Assembly (NCBI GenBank): GCA_963805505.1
Contig: CAWDUP010000007.1
Span: 372,001 to 436,000 of the forward strand
Length of the DNA: 64,000 nucleotides
Direction of reading: 5' to 3'
Origin: JANPBY01 sp963805505
Lineage (GTDB): Bacteria; Actinomycetota; Actinomycetes; DATJPE01
The notes under the pieces were generated by a model. That model did not search any database, was not told where the DNA came from, and was given only the letters and a program-made list of their open reading frames with translations. Both the position numbers and the translations under genes were made by a program. Shown piece by piece: positions 16,803 to 24,735 of the stretch (its first letter is position 1; the number at the start of each line of letters is the position of its first letter).

Positions 16803-18091
16803 GCTCCACGGCAGTAGTCACGGGCGGTGCGCTGGATGCTGCGCGCCTGCGGGCAGACTTTCCCATCCTGAACCGGACGGTTCGCGAGGGAAAGCGCCTT
16901 GTCTACCTTGACTCCGGAGCCACCTCGCAGAAGCCTTTCGCGGTTCTCGACGCCGAGCGAGAGTTCTACGAGCAGCACAACGCCGCCCCCCACCGAGGGG
17001 CCCACCAGCTCGCCGAGGAAGCCACGGAAGCTTATGAGTCTGCTCGGGCCCGGATAGCAGCATTCGTCGGCGCTGGTCCCGAGGAAGTGGTGTTCACCAA
17101 GAACGCCACCGAGGGGATCAATCTCGTCGCCTACGCGATGAGCAACGCCGCGACGGCAGGACCGGAGGCGGCTCGATTTCGGGTCGGGCCCGGTGACGAG
17201 GTGCTCGTCACCGAGATGGAGCACCACGCCAATCTGATTCCCTGGCAGCAGCTGTGCCTGCGCACAGGGGCCACCCTCCGTTGGCTGGGAGTCACCGACG
17301 AGGGGCGCCTTGATGTCGCTGACCTCGATGCGTGGATCACCCCTCGAACGAAGGTCGTAGCGCTGACGCACCAGTCCAACGTGCTCGGCACGGTGAACCC
17401 CCTTGGCGAGATCACCGCACGGGCGCGCGAGGTCGGGGCCCTGGTCGTTCTCGATGCCTGCCAGTCGGTCCCGCACATGCCTGTGGACGTGCGGGCGACC
17501 GGTGCGGACTTCGTTGTCTTCTCCGGACACAAGATGCTCGGCCCAACCGGCATCGGTGTGCTGTGGGGCAGGTCCGAGTTGCTGGCGTCGATGCCGCCGT
17601 TCCTCACGGGCGGGTCGATGATCGAGACGGTCACCATGGAACGGTCAACCTTCGCCCCGCCACCGCAGCGCTTCGAGGCCGGCGTTCCGATGACGGCACA
17701 AGCGGTCGGGCTCGGCGCAGCGGTCGACTACCTCACTGCCGTCGGCATGCCTGCGGTCGCTGAGCATGAGCACCGGATCACGGGGCTGGCGCTTGACGCC
17801 TTGAGTTCCCTTGCAGGGGTGCGGGTGATCGGCCCGGCGGACACGATCGCCCGCGGCGGCGCGGTGTCGTTCGTCGTCGATGGCATTCACCCGCATGACG
17901 TGGGTCAGGTCCTCGACGACGAGGGGGTGGCCGTACGCGTTGGCCATCACTGCGCATGGCCGCTGATGCGACGGTTCGAGGTTCCGGCCACGACACGCGC
18001 CACGTTCTACCTCTACACGACCGAAGCGGACATCGATGCCCTCGTCGCCGCCGTACGGACAGCCCAGAACTTCTGGGGGGTTGCTCGATGA
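16799..18091 (+). CDS. sufS: Cysteine desulfurase SufS
   Basis: PLP-dependent group II cysteine desulfurase that supplies sulfur for Fe-S clusters. The 430-residue protein shows VYLDSGATSQKP, HRGAHQLAEEATEAYESAR, the FTKNATEGINLVAY segment, MEHHANLIPWQ, VLDACQSVPHMPVDV, the PLP lysine in FSGHKMLGPTGIGVLWG, and the active-site loop RVGHHCAWPLMRRF with the persulfide Cys. The start is GTG, overlapping sufC. It overlaps sufU by 4 bp. Confidence 0.96.
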   Translation: MSSTAVVTGGALDAARLRADFPILNRTVREGKRLVYLDSGATSQKPFAVLDAEREFYEQHNAAPHRGAHQLAEEATEAYESARARIAAFVGAGPEEVVFTKNATEGINLVAYAMSNAATAGPEAARFRVGPGDEVLVTEMEHHANLIPWQQLCLRTGATLRWLGVTDEGRLDVADLDAWITPRTKVVALTHQSNVLGTVNPLGEITARAREVGALVVLDACQSVPHMPVDVRATGADFVVFSGHKMLGPTGIGVLWGRSELLASMPPFLTGGSMIETVTMERSTFAPPPQRFEAGVPMTAQAVGLGAAVDYLTAVGMPAVAEHEHRITGLALDALSSLAGVRVIGPADTIARGGAVSFVVDGIHPHDVGQVLDDEGVAVRVGHHCAWPLMRRFEVPATTRATFYLYTTEADIDALVAAVRTAQNFWGVAR

Positions 18092-18537
18092 GACTCGACC
18101 AGATGTATCAAGAGATCATCCTCGACCACTACAAGAACCCGCATCATCGTGGCCTGCGCGAGCCGTTCGACGCCGAGGTCCACCACGTCAATCCCACGTG
18201 CGGTGACGAGTTGACGGTTCGCGTGCTGCTCGACGGTGGCGAGGTCAAAGACGTGTCCTACGACGGGCAGGGTTGCTCGATCAGTCAGGCGAGCGCCTCG
18301 GTGATGACCGATCTGGTCATCGGACGACGGCTGGACGCCGCCTTGGCGGTCCAGGAAGAGTTTCTAGCCCTGGTCCAGAGCAGGGGAACGGTCGAACCGA
18401 ACGAGGATGTGCTCGAGGACGCGGTCGCCTTTGCGGGCGTCGCACAGTTCCCGGCCAGGGTGAAGTGCGCCCTGCTGGGTTGGATGGCATTCAAGGATGC
18501 GGCAGTGCAAGCCGCAGCAACGGAGGCACGCTCATGA
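18088..18537 (+). CDS. sufU: SUF sulfur acceptor / scaffold SufU
   Basis: SufU-type protein that takes sulfur from SufS, and is often zinc-bound in Gram-positive bacteria. The 149-residue protein begins MRLDQMYQEIILDHYKNP. It has conserved Cys residues in NPTCGDELTV and GQGCSISQASASVM, and the third in ARVKCALLGWMAFKDA. The Gly-Cys spacing with the insert after GCSISQAS fits SufU rather than IscU. The ATG overlaps the sufS stop by 4 bp. Confidence 0.95.
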   Translation: MRLDQMYQEIILDHYKNPHHRGLREPFDAEVHHVNPTCGDELTVRVLLDGGEVKDVSYDGQGCSISQASASVMTDLVIGRRLDAALAVQEEFLALVQSRGTVEPNEDVLEDAVAFAGVAQFPARVKCALLGWMAFKDAAVQAAATEARS

Positions 18538-18863
18538 CCACGATGGCTGACACTTCGACGTCCGAGGAGGACCTCACCGAGGCCATGAAGGACGTCGTAG
18601 ACCCCGAGCTCGGGATCAACGTCGTCGACCTTGGGCTGGTCTACGGCATCTCCGTGGACGACTCCGACGTCGCGACGATCGACATGACTCTGACCTCGGC
18701 CGCGTGCCCCCTCACGGACGTGATCGAGGACCAGACGCACTCCGCGCTCAAGGACCTCGTCTCCGATGTTCGGATCAACTGGGTGTGGATGCCCCCGTGG
18801 GGGCCGGACAAGATCACCGACGACGGCCGTGACCAACTGAGAGCGCTCGGATTCAACGTCTGA
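18534..18863 (+). CDS. sufT: SufT-like MIP18/DUF59 Fe-S maturation protein
   Basis: Small DUF59 (MIP18) protein, the last gene of the suf operon, thought to help deliver Fe-S clusters. The 109 residues include the signature VVDPELGINVVDLGLVYGI, MTLTSAACPLTDVIEDQ with the conserved Cys, and WMPPWGPDKITDDGR. The ATG overlaps sufU by 4 bp. The symbol follows the usual operon name; direct evidence for the function is family-level only. Confidence 0.9.
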   Translation: MTTMADTSTSEEDLTEAMKDVVDPELGINVVDLGLVYGISVDDSDVATIDMTLTSAACPLTDVIEDQTHSALKDLVSDVRINWVWMPPWGPDKITDDGRDQLRALGFNV

Positions 18864-19012
18864 GCGCTGATCGGGCGCGTCGCTCGGCGGCCAGTGACGG
18901 CAGGGGCGGCGCAGTCGCCACTCGCCAAAGTCCTCCACCTCCTGGCTTGTCAGTGGGGTCAGGAATGGCGTTGGCCTACCCGCTCCAGTCGTTCTGCCGG
19001 CTCGAGCAAAAG

Positions 19013-19061
19013 GCGCCGAAAGGGAGGCGCTGGCGTCGCTGAAGCGGGCAACTTTCGGCGC
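19013..19061. repeat. Inverted repeat with 10-bp perfect arms
   Basis: GCGCCGAAAG (19013-19022) is matched exactly by CTTTCGGCGC (19052-19061) around a 29-nt loop. It lies in the 374-bp non-coding stretch 18864-19237 between sufT and the HNH gene. I see no credible coding sequence in that stretch. Confidence 0.6.
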
Positions 19062-19109
19062 ATTCAGGCTGCTGGTTCGCCGATCCAGACGTGTTGTACC
19101 TCTGGTTCC

Positions 19110-19164
19110 GTCGGTGGGGCCGGGAGTGGCACGCTCGCCCACCCACCCCCCCGGCCCCACCGAC
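19110..19164. terminator. Strong stem-loop with 15-bp perfect arms
   Basis: GTCGGTGGGGCCGGG (19110-19124) pairs perfectly with CCCGGCCCCACCGAC (19150-19164) around a 25-nt loop. It is 247 bp beyond the sufT stop and 74 bp beyond the HNH stop on the other strand, so it could end both transcripts. It lacks a T-tract, as is common for high-GC actinobacterial terminators. An element boundary is an alternative explanation. Confidence 0.55.
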
Positions 19165-19237
19165 TGAGTCTTGAGCAGGTGCACGCTCGGAAACGGCGCG
19201 GCGGAGCTGGGCCAGGGCGTTGCTTGCTGGTTGAGAC

Positions 19238-20824
19238 TCAGGAGGGCGGGTCGTCGTCGGGTGGTGACCCTGATGGAGGTGCTGGGTCGTCGTCTTGCCC
19301 GACGTCGTCATCGCCGTCGTGGTGGTCTGGGACGGTGTGGAGGTGTTGGCCGGTGGGGGTGGTCCAGGTGAGGTGGCCGTGGCCGTGGTTGGTGAGCTGC
19401 CAGCCGGGGGCGTGGTGCTTGAGCAGATGATGGCGAACACACAGCGGCGCCAAATTGCACGAACAAGTGGGTCCTTCGGGGTAGCGCCGGGTGTGGTCGA
19501 GATGGCAACGCCGGGCGGCCCGCTGGCAGCCAGGGAAGATACACACCCGGTGCTTGACCCGCAGGTAGGCCTTGAGCTTCTCGTTCGGGACGTACGGGCC
19601 GGGACCCTCACTGTCGTGGACGTCGGGGCCGGGACACGGCTGGTCGGTGGCGTAGGTCCCGTCGACCACGCCGGCGGTCTCCCTCGCGAGGTCGAACAGG
19701 TCGTGCCGGGTGTCGGTGTCGATCGGGCCGACCCCGCCGAGTTCAGCACTGGCCTCGCCGGGCTGCGTCGAGCCGTCGTGGTTGGTGGTGTGGTCGATGG
19801 TGAGATGCAAGTTGACAGGCACCGGTGGGATCGGCTCGCCGTCGGTGGTGGTCCCGGCGCCGTGGAGCAGGTCGATCGCGACGTCGGCGCGTTTGGCGTC
19901 CAGGGTGCGGCCGTCGGTGGGGTCGGGTTCGTGGCGGGCGAGGTCGTCGATGTGGTCGTAGGCAGCCTGGATTCGCGCGGTGGGTCCGTAGACGCTCAGC
20001 CAGGACATCGCGTCTGGGCCGTGTTCGACACTGATCCGGCGCCCCTTGCGAGCGGTCTGACGTTTCCGGGCCGCGGCGGTCGGATCCAAACGGTTGGTCA
20101 GGTCCCGCGCGACCCGCGCCATCCAGGACCGTGAGGCTTTCACCGACACCGCCATCACTGCCTCGTCGGACAACGCGGCCAGCTGCTCAGGCCTCAGCGC
20201 GGCGAGGTCATCGACGACGCCTCGGCCGGCGCGGCTCAGCAGCCGGGTCTCCAGCTCGGTGCACAGTTCGGGGCTGAGTTCGACGGTGGCTTCCAGGACC
20301 GCGCTCAGCGCGTAGCCGGTGACCAGCCCGGCCTTGGTAGCGGCCAGCAGCCGCGGGAACCGGGTGTGCAACGTGTCGGCCTCGGCGACCCGGTGGCAGG
20401 CCGCGTAGCGGGTGATCCCAGCGGCCAGCGAGATCTCCTCCACCGCATACCCCGACAGCCCGGCCTCACCCGGCGCACCGGAGACCTCGGGTCGACGCTG
20501 CGCGAGCTCGTGGACCAGTTCCAGGCCCCTCCCGGCCGCGAACCGCCCCACCCGCTCCAACCGCGCGGCCTCGGCCACGATCGCCTCATCGCTCCACGAC
20601 CCCAACGCTGACGTCGTCGGGTCCGCTGCGCGGCGCTCCGCGGTGAGCAGCGCCTCCACCTCGGCGTCCAGCTGCGCGAGGTCCTCGGCGCTCAGGTCGC
20701 TGCTGCCGTCGGTCAGTCCCAAGGTACTGGTGTAGTCCGCGGAGTCCTCCCACGCCAGCCCAGCCAGATCCGCGGACCCCAACTCCGGAGCCAGATCCAC
20801 CGGCAGCCCCCCTGATACGGACAT
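19238..20824 (-). CDS. HNH endonuclease, DUF222 / 13E12 repeat family
   Basis: Member of the actinobacterial 13E12 repeat family, which has an N-terminal DUF222 domain and a C-terminal HNH nuclease domain. DUF222 covers roughly the first 300 residues, ending near WMARVARDLTNRLDP. The nuclease motif reads RVCIFPGCQRAARRCHLDH, then CSCNLAPLCVRHHLLKHH, giving the HNH metal/catalytic set and zinc-type Cys. The tail is His/Asp-rich low complexity. The ATG at 20824 is preferred; an ATG at 20893 would add 23 residues. Such genes are multi-copy in Nocardioidaceae and behave like small mobile or selfish genes, but the function is not established. Confidence 0.88.
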   Translation of the reverse strand: MSVSGGLPVDLAPELGSADLAGLAWEDSADYTSTLGLTDGSSDLSAEDLAQLDAEVEALLTAERRAADPTTSALGSWSDEAIVAEAARLERVGRFAAGRGLELVHELAQRRPEVSGAPGEAGLSGYAVEEISLAAGITRYAACHRVAEADTLHTRFPRLLAATKAGLVTGYALSAVLEATVELSPELCTELETRLLSRAGRGVVDDLAALRPEQLAALSDEAVMAVSVKASRSWMARVARDLTNRLDPTAAARKRQTARKGRRISVEHGPDAMSWLSVYGPTARIQAAYDHIDDLARHEPDPTDGRTLDAKRADVAIDLLHGAGTTTDGEPIPPVPVNLHLTIDHTTNHDGSTQPGEASAELGGVGPIDTDTRHDLFDLARETAGVVDGTYATDQPCPGPDVHDSEGPGPYVPNEKLKAYLRVKHRVCIFPGCQRAARRCHLDHTRRYPEGPTCSCNLAPLCVRHHLLKHHAPGWQLTNHGHGHLTWTTPTGQHLHTVPDHHDGDDDVGQDDDPAPPSGSPPDDDPPS

Positions 20825-20967
20825 GTATCGGATATTAGCGGCTGCCTCCGACAGTAACGACCCCACGTAGGGGGATGTGTGTAAAGGCATCACGGAATCC
20901 CAGCTGGGCGTGGGAGGACAACTGACCTGAGGAAGCGGCGCCCAGGTGGTTGATCCGGTTGGAACTG

Positions 20968-21879
20968 TCAGTTGTTGAAGGGGTCGCAGGCATTCAGGTC
21001 ACCGGACTCGTAGCCGCGGTCGAACCAGTCCCTGCGTTGTGACGACGAGCCGTGGGTCCAACGCTCAGGGTTAACGCGCTGGCCTGCTGCCTCCTGGATG
21101 CGGTCGTCGCCGACCGCCGCCGCTGCCGTCATGGCTTGGTCGATGTCAGCTGGCGTCAGGACGATCCCCTCGCCGGGCAGCTGATCAGCCTGTATGGCCC
21201 AGACCCCGGCAAAGCAGTCAGCCTGCAGCTCGAGGCTGACGGACAGCTCGTTGACCTGGTCGGGACGGCGCTGCTGCTCCTGACGCACCTGCGCCTCAAT
21301 GCCGAGGAGGGTCTGCAGGTGGTGACCAGCCTCGTGGGCGAGGATGTAGGCCTGCGCGAACTGACCGGGTGCGCCGTACTGCCGTTGGAGCTGTTGGAGG
21401 AAGTCAAGGTCGAAGTACATCGTCTGGTCGGGGGGACAGTAGAAGGGGCCAACCTGTGAGCTGGCCGTACCACAACCGGTCCGGACGCCGCCGGAGAAGA
21501 AGGCCAGGCCGGGGCTTTGATAGTCCTGGCCGCGCCGGGCGAACTCGGCATCCCATGTGGTGTTGACGACGTTGTAGACCTTGACCATCCGGCAGTCGAG
21601 ATAGGTGTCTACCGCGCCCTCCTGGGCGCAGCGCGACTGCAGGTCTGAGGCGGACTCTCCACGGGAACCGTCGCCCAGAGCGCCAGATGTCATCTGCCCG
21701 ACGTCGATCCCACCCTCTGGCAGCCCACCACCGAGCAGCACGAACAGGGCCACCACGATGAGGCCGACGATTCCGCCGCCACCACCGATGGTTGCTCCAC
21801 GCCCTAGTCCTCCGCCGCGCCCGGATCCGCGGAGATCCTTGACGCCAGAGACGTCCACCCGGTCATCGTCGAACTCCAC
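20968..21879 (-). CDS. Neutral zinc metallopeptidase, YpfJ family
   Basis: Membrane-anchored putative zinc peptidase. The 303-residue protein has a Gly-rich cytosolic start, one transmembrane segment (about 37-51), then an extracytoplasmic domain. The zincin motif HEAGHH is at 182-187. The third-ligand Glu is probably E217 in ELQADCFAG. FYCPPDQTMYFDLDF is a typical family block, and two Cys pairs could form disulfides. The physiological substrate is unknown for the family. It is on the minus strand downstream of the HNH gene and is divergent from the ABC-F gene. Confidence 0.88.
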   Translation of the reverse strand: MEFDDDRVDVSGVKDLRGSGRGGGLGRGATIGGGGGIVGLIVVALFVLLGGGLPEGGIDVGQMTSGALGDGSRGESASDLQSRCAQEGAVDTYLDCRMVKVYNVVNTTWDAEFARRGQDYQSPGLAFFSGGVRTGCGTASSQVGPFYCPPDQTMYFDLDFLQQLQRQYGAPGQFAQAYILAHEAGHHLQTLLGIEAQVRQEQQRRPDQVNELSVSLELQADCFAGVWAIQADQLPGEGIVLTPADIDQAMTAAAAVGDDRIQEAAGQRVNPERWTHGSSSQRRDWFDRGYESGDLNACDPFNN

Positions 21880-21945
21880 TGCACTCTCCGATCAGGTCAC
21901 CGACGGTCATTCCACGCGGAACGGGCCGGTAACCTGGACCCTGTC

Positions 21946-23544
21946 ATGATCTCGGCCACCGCACTCGAGGTCCGTGCGGGTGCCCGGGTCCTGATCGAGC
22001 CCACCACGTTCCGGATCGCCTCGGGAGACCGCATCGGGCTCGTCGGGCGCAACGGCGCGGGCAAGACCACCTTGACCCGCATCCTCGCCGGGGAGGCACT
22101 TCCCGCAGCCGGCCAGGCGACCCGCTCGGGTGACGTGGGGTATCTGCCCCAGGACCCGCGAACCGGCGATCTCGACGTCTTGGCCCGTGACCGCATCCTG
22201 GGGGCCCGTGGGCTCGACGTCATCATGACGCGCATCCGTGAGACCGAGGGCCGGATGGCCTCGGCGGATACGGAGACGGCGGAGGCCGCATTGGCGGGCT
22301 ACGCCCGGCTACAAGAGGAGTTCACTGCTCGGGGTGGGTACGCCGCTGAGTCTGAGGCAGCAGCCATCGCATCCAGCGTGGGGCTGCCCGAGCGTGTCCT
22401 CGAGCAAACGCTCGGAACGCTGTCAGGTGGTCAGCGCCGCCGCGTAGAGCTCGCGAGGATCCTGTTCTCCGGCGCTGAGACCCTGTTGCTCGACGAGCCG
22501 ACGAACCACCTTGATGCCGACTCGATCGTCTGGCTCAGGGACTTCCTGCGGTCGCACAAGGGTGGTCTGGTGGTCATCAGCCACGATGTCGGACTGCTCG
22601 AGCAAGTGGTCAACAAGGTGTTCGTTCTTGATGCCAACCGCGCCGTCCTCGATGTCTACAACGTGGGTTGGACTGCCTATCTCCAACAACGCGAGGCCGA
22701 CGAACGGCGTCGGAAGCGGGAGCGGGCCAACGCCGAGAAGCAGGCCTCCGCGCTGAAGTCGCAGGCCGACAAGATGCGGGCCAAGGCGACCAAGGCCAAG
22801 GCCGCGCAGAACATGGATCGACGCGCCGAGCGGCTGCTGTCAGGGCTGGCCGCGACCCGCCGAACCGACCGGGTGGCCAAGCTCCGGTTCCCGGAGCCGG
22901 TTGCCTGCGGACGTACCCCGCTTCGCGCCACCGGGCTGTCCAAGTCCTACGGATCGCTCGAGGTCTTCACCGATGTCGACCTGGCCATCGATCGCGGGTC
23001 GAGGGTCGTCGTCCTCGGTCTGAACGGGGCGGGCAAGACCACGTTGCTGCGGCTGCTGGCGGGGGTCGAACCCATGGACACCGGGGAAGTCGAGCCCGGC
23101 CATGGCCTGCGGCTCGGGTACTACGCCCAGGAGCACGAGACCCTCGACACGGGTCGGAGCGTTCTGGAGAACCTTCGTACGGCAGCTCCTGAGCTCACGG
23201 ACACCGCCGTCCGCTCGGTCCTCGGATCCTTTCTGTTCAGCGGAGATGACGTCGACAAGCCTGCGGGAGTCCTGTCCGGTGGTGAGAAGACCCGGCTCGC
23301 CCTCGCAACGCTCGTCGTGTCAGGTGCCAATGTCTTGTTGCTGGACGAGCCGACCAACAACTTGGATCCAGCCAGCCGGGCCGAGGTGCTCCAGGCTCTG
23401 CACGGCTATGCCGGCGCTGTCGTGCTGGTGACGCATGACGAGGGCGCGGTCGAGGCATTGCAACCCGAGCGCGTGGTTCTTCTCCCCGATGGTGTGGAAG
23501 ACCATTGGAGCCCCGACTACGCCGATCTGGTAGCCCTGGCTTGA
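21946..23544 (+). CDS. ABC-F family ATPase
   Basis: Cytosolic protein with two ABC ATPase domains and no membrane segments, 532 residues. Domain 1 has Walker A GRNGAGKTT, signature LSGGQRRRVELARILF and LLLDEPTNHLDADS. Domain 2 has GLNGAGKTT, LSGGEKTRLALATLVVSG and LLLDEPTNNLDPAS. The linker (about 245-290) is Lys/Arg/Ala-rich. ABC-F proteins act on ribosomes in translation or antibiotic protection. This one resembles the housekeeping actinobacterial type, but the exact subfamily cannot be fixed here. Confidence 0.93.
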   Translation: MISATALEVRAGARVLIEPTTFRIASGDRIGLVGRNGAGKTTLTRILAGEALPAAGQATRSGDVGYLPQDPRTGDLDVLARDRILGARGLDVIMTRIRETEGRMASADTETAEAALAGYARLQEEFTARGGYAAESEAAAIASSVGLPERVLEQTLGTLSGGQRRRVELARILFSGAETLLLDEPTNHLDADSIVWLRDFLRSHKGGLVVISHDVGLLEQVVNKVFVLDANRAVLDVYNVGWTAYLQQREADERRRKRERANAEKQASALKSQADKMRAKATKAKAAQNMDRRAERLLSGLAATRRTDRVAKLRFPEPVACGRTPLRATGLSKSYGSLEVFTDVDLAIDRGSRVVVLGLNGAGKTTLLRLLAGVEPMDTGEVEPGHGLRLGYYAQEHETLDTGRSVLENLRTAAPELTDTAVRSVLGSFLFSGDDVDKPAGVLSGGEKTRLALATLVVSGANVLLLDEPTNNLDPASRAEVLQALHGYAGAVVLVTHDEGAVEALQPERVVLLPDGVEDHWSPDYADLVALA

Positions 23545-23633
23545 CGCATCGCACATGGCCTGATCATGTGGAGTCACATGACGATCATCGAACGGCAGGG
23601 GACTACCTGCCTGAGTGGATCCGAGGTGACATC

Positions 23634-23852
23634 GTGACTGAGTTGAAAAAGGGTCGGCGTATCACCGGCCCCGAGCGTGACTCGATCTCAGAAGACCTAC
23701 GCAAGCAGTACGAGGCCGGCGCCAGCATTCGCGCGCTCGCCGAACAGACCGGCCGGTCGTACGGCTTCGTCCACGGCGTGCTGGTGGACGCTGGCGCGGC
23801 CATGCGAGGACGCGGCGGATCGAGCCGTACGGCTGCCAAGGGCTCGGCATAG
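23634..23852 (+). CDS. Small helix-turn-helix protein
   Basis: A 72-residue basic protein of a type found across actinobacteria beside ABC-F genes. The sequence starts VTELKKGRRITGPERD. A helix-turn-helix is visible in YEAGASIRALAEQTGRSYGFVHGVLVDAG, quoted from two parts (SIRALAEQTGRS and YGFVHGVLVDAG). It ends in a RGRGGSSR basic tail. The GTG at 23634 was chosen because upstream in-frame sequence overlaps the ABC-F gene and is unconserved. It probably binds DNA, but its targets are unknown. Its stop TAG shares bases with the proposed start of the next gene. Confidence 0.8.
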   Translation: MTELKKGRRITGPERDSISEDLRKQYEAGASIRALAEQTGRSYGFVHGVLVDAGAAMRGRGGSSRTAAKGSA

Positions 23853-24646
23853 ACAGCCCCGACCGTCGGCTGCGCCTCGACTGCGACGGGTCGATCCTGA
23901 CGGTCACGCTAGGCAACGCCGATCGTCGCAACGCCCAAGATCCGGCCCTGTGGCGTGCCCTCGCGGCTGTTGGACGTTCCGTGCCCTCAGGTGTTCGCGG
24001 TGTCCTCCTGTGCGCTGAAGGGCCGTCCTTCTCGGCCGGGCTCGATCGCGCCATGCTCACTCCGTCCGGGATCCCGGGGGAGACCGGCTTCGCCGAGCTG
24101 GCGGGGCTGGTCCCCGGCATTCTCGACGAGCGGATCGAGGAGTTCCAGGCTGCTTTCACCTGGTGGCGTCGCCCCGACCTCGTCAGTGTCGTCGCTGTGC
24201 AGGGACACGCGGTGGGTGCGGGCTTCCAGCTCGCTCTGGCCTGCGACGTCTGCGTGGTGAGTCCCTCAGCGGCCTTCAGCATGCGAGAGACCTCACTCGG
24301 GCTGGTCCCGGACCTCGGGGGTACGGCACCGCTGGTGGCTGCCGTGGGCTACGCGCGGGCGCTGGAGATCTGCCTCACCGGGCGGTGGGTCGGCGCTGAC
24401 GAGGCCGTCAGGTTGGGCTTGGCTCTCGAGTGTGTCCCGGAGGCGGACCTGGCGTCGCGATCGCGAGGGTTGCTCGAGGCCATGATCGCCGCACCCGTGC
24501 ACGCAGCTGTCGAGACCAAGCAGCTCCTGGTCGACGCAGCGAGGCGCACTCCAGCAGACCAGCGGGCCGCTGAGCGAGCAGCGCAGGGGAGACGGTTGCG
24601 CGAGCTGGCGGGAATCACTGAACAGCCACGGGAACAAGGCTGGTGA
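23849..24646 (+). CDS. Enoyl-CoA hydratase/isomerase family protein, start codon abnormal
   Basis: Crotonase-fold protein with the oxyanion-hole segments VLLCAEGPSFSAGLD and VQGHAVGAGFQLALACD and the later SMRETSLGLVPDLGG. Conserved crotonase sequence also lies before the first canonical start (GTG 23981): LTVTLGNADRRNAQDPALW is in frame at about 23885-23945. No ATG, GTG or TTG exists upstream in that frame within the conserved region. Possible starts are ATA at 23849, overlapping the previous stop as ATAG with AAGGG 6 nt before it, or CTG at 23870. A start at 23981 would cut about 43 conserved residues. The substrate is unknown. Confidence 0.75.
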   Translation: MDSPDRRLRLDCDGSILTVTLGNADRRNAQDPALWRALAAVGRSVPSGVRGVLLCAEGPSFSAGLDRAMLTPSGIPGETGFAELAGLVPGILDERIEEFQAAFTWWRRPDLVSVVAVQGHAVGAGFQLALACDVCVVSPSAAFSMRETSLGLVPDLGGTAPLVAAVGYARALEICLTGRWVGADEAVRLGLALECVPEADLASRSRGLLEAMIAAPVHAAVETKQLLVDAARRTPADQRAAERAAQGRRLRELAGITEQPREQGW

Positions 24647-24735
24647 CCTCAGGGTTGACGCGTAGGGCACCGGAACGCCGCCCCGCGCATGCCTCGCCGA
24701 AGTGAGGAAGCCACAACGTCAAGGAGCACACCAGC

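Noticed and set aside
19238..20824. Homing endonuclease inside an intein or intron
   Set aside because: The HNH gene is free-standing with its own DUF222 domain, and neither neighbour is interrupted.
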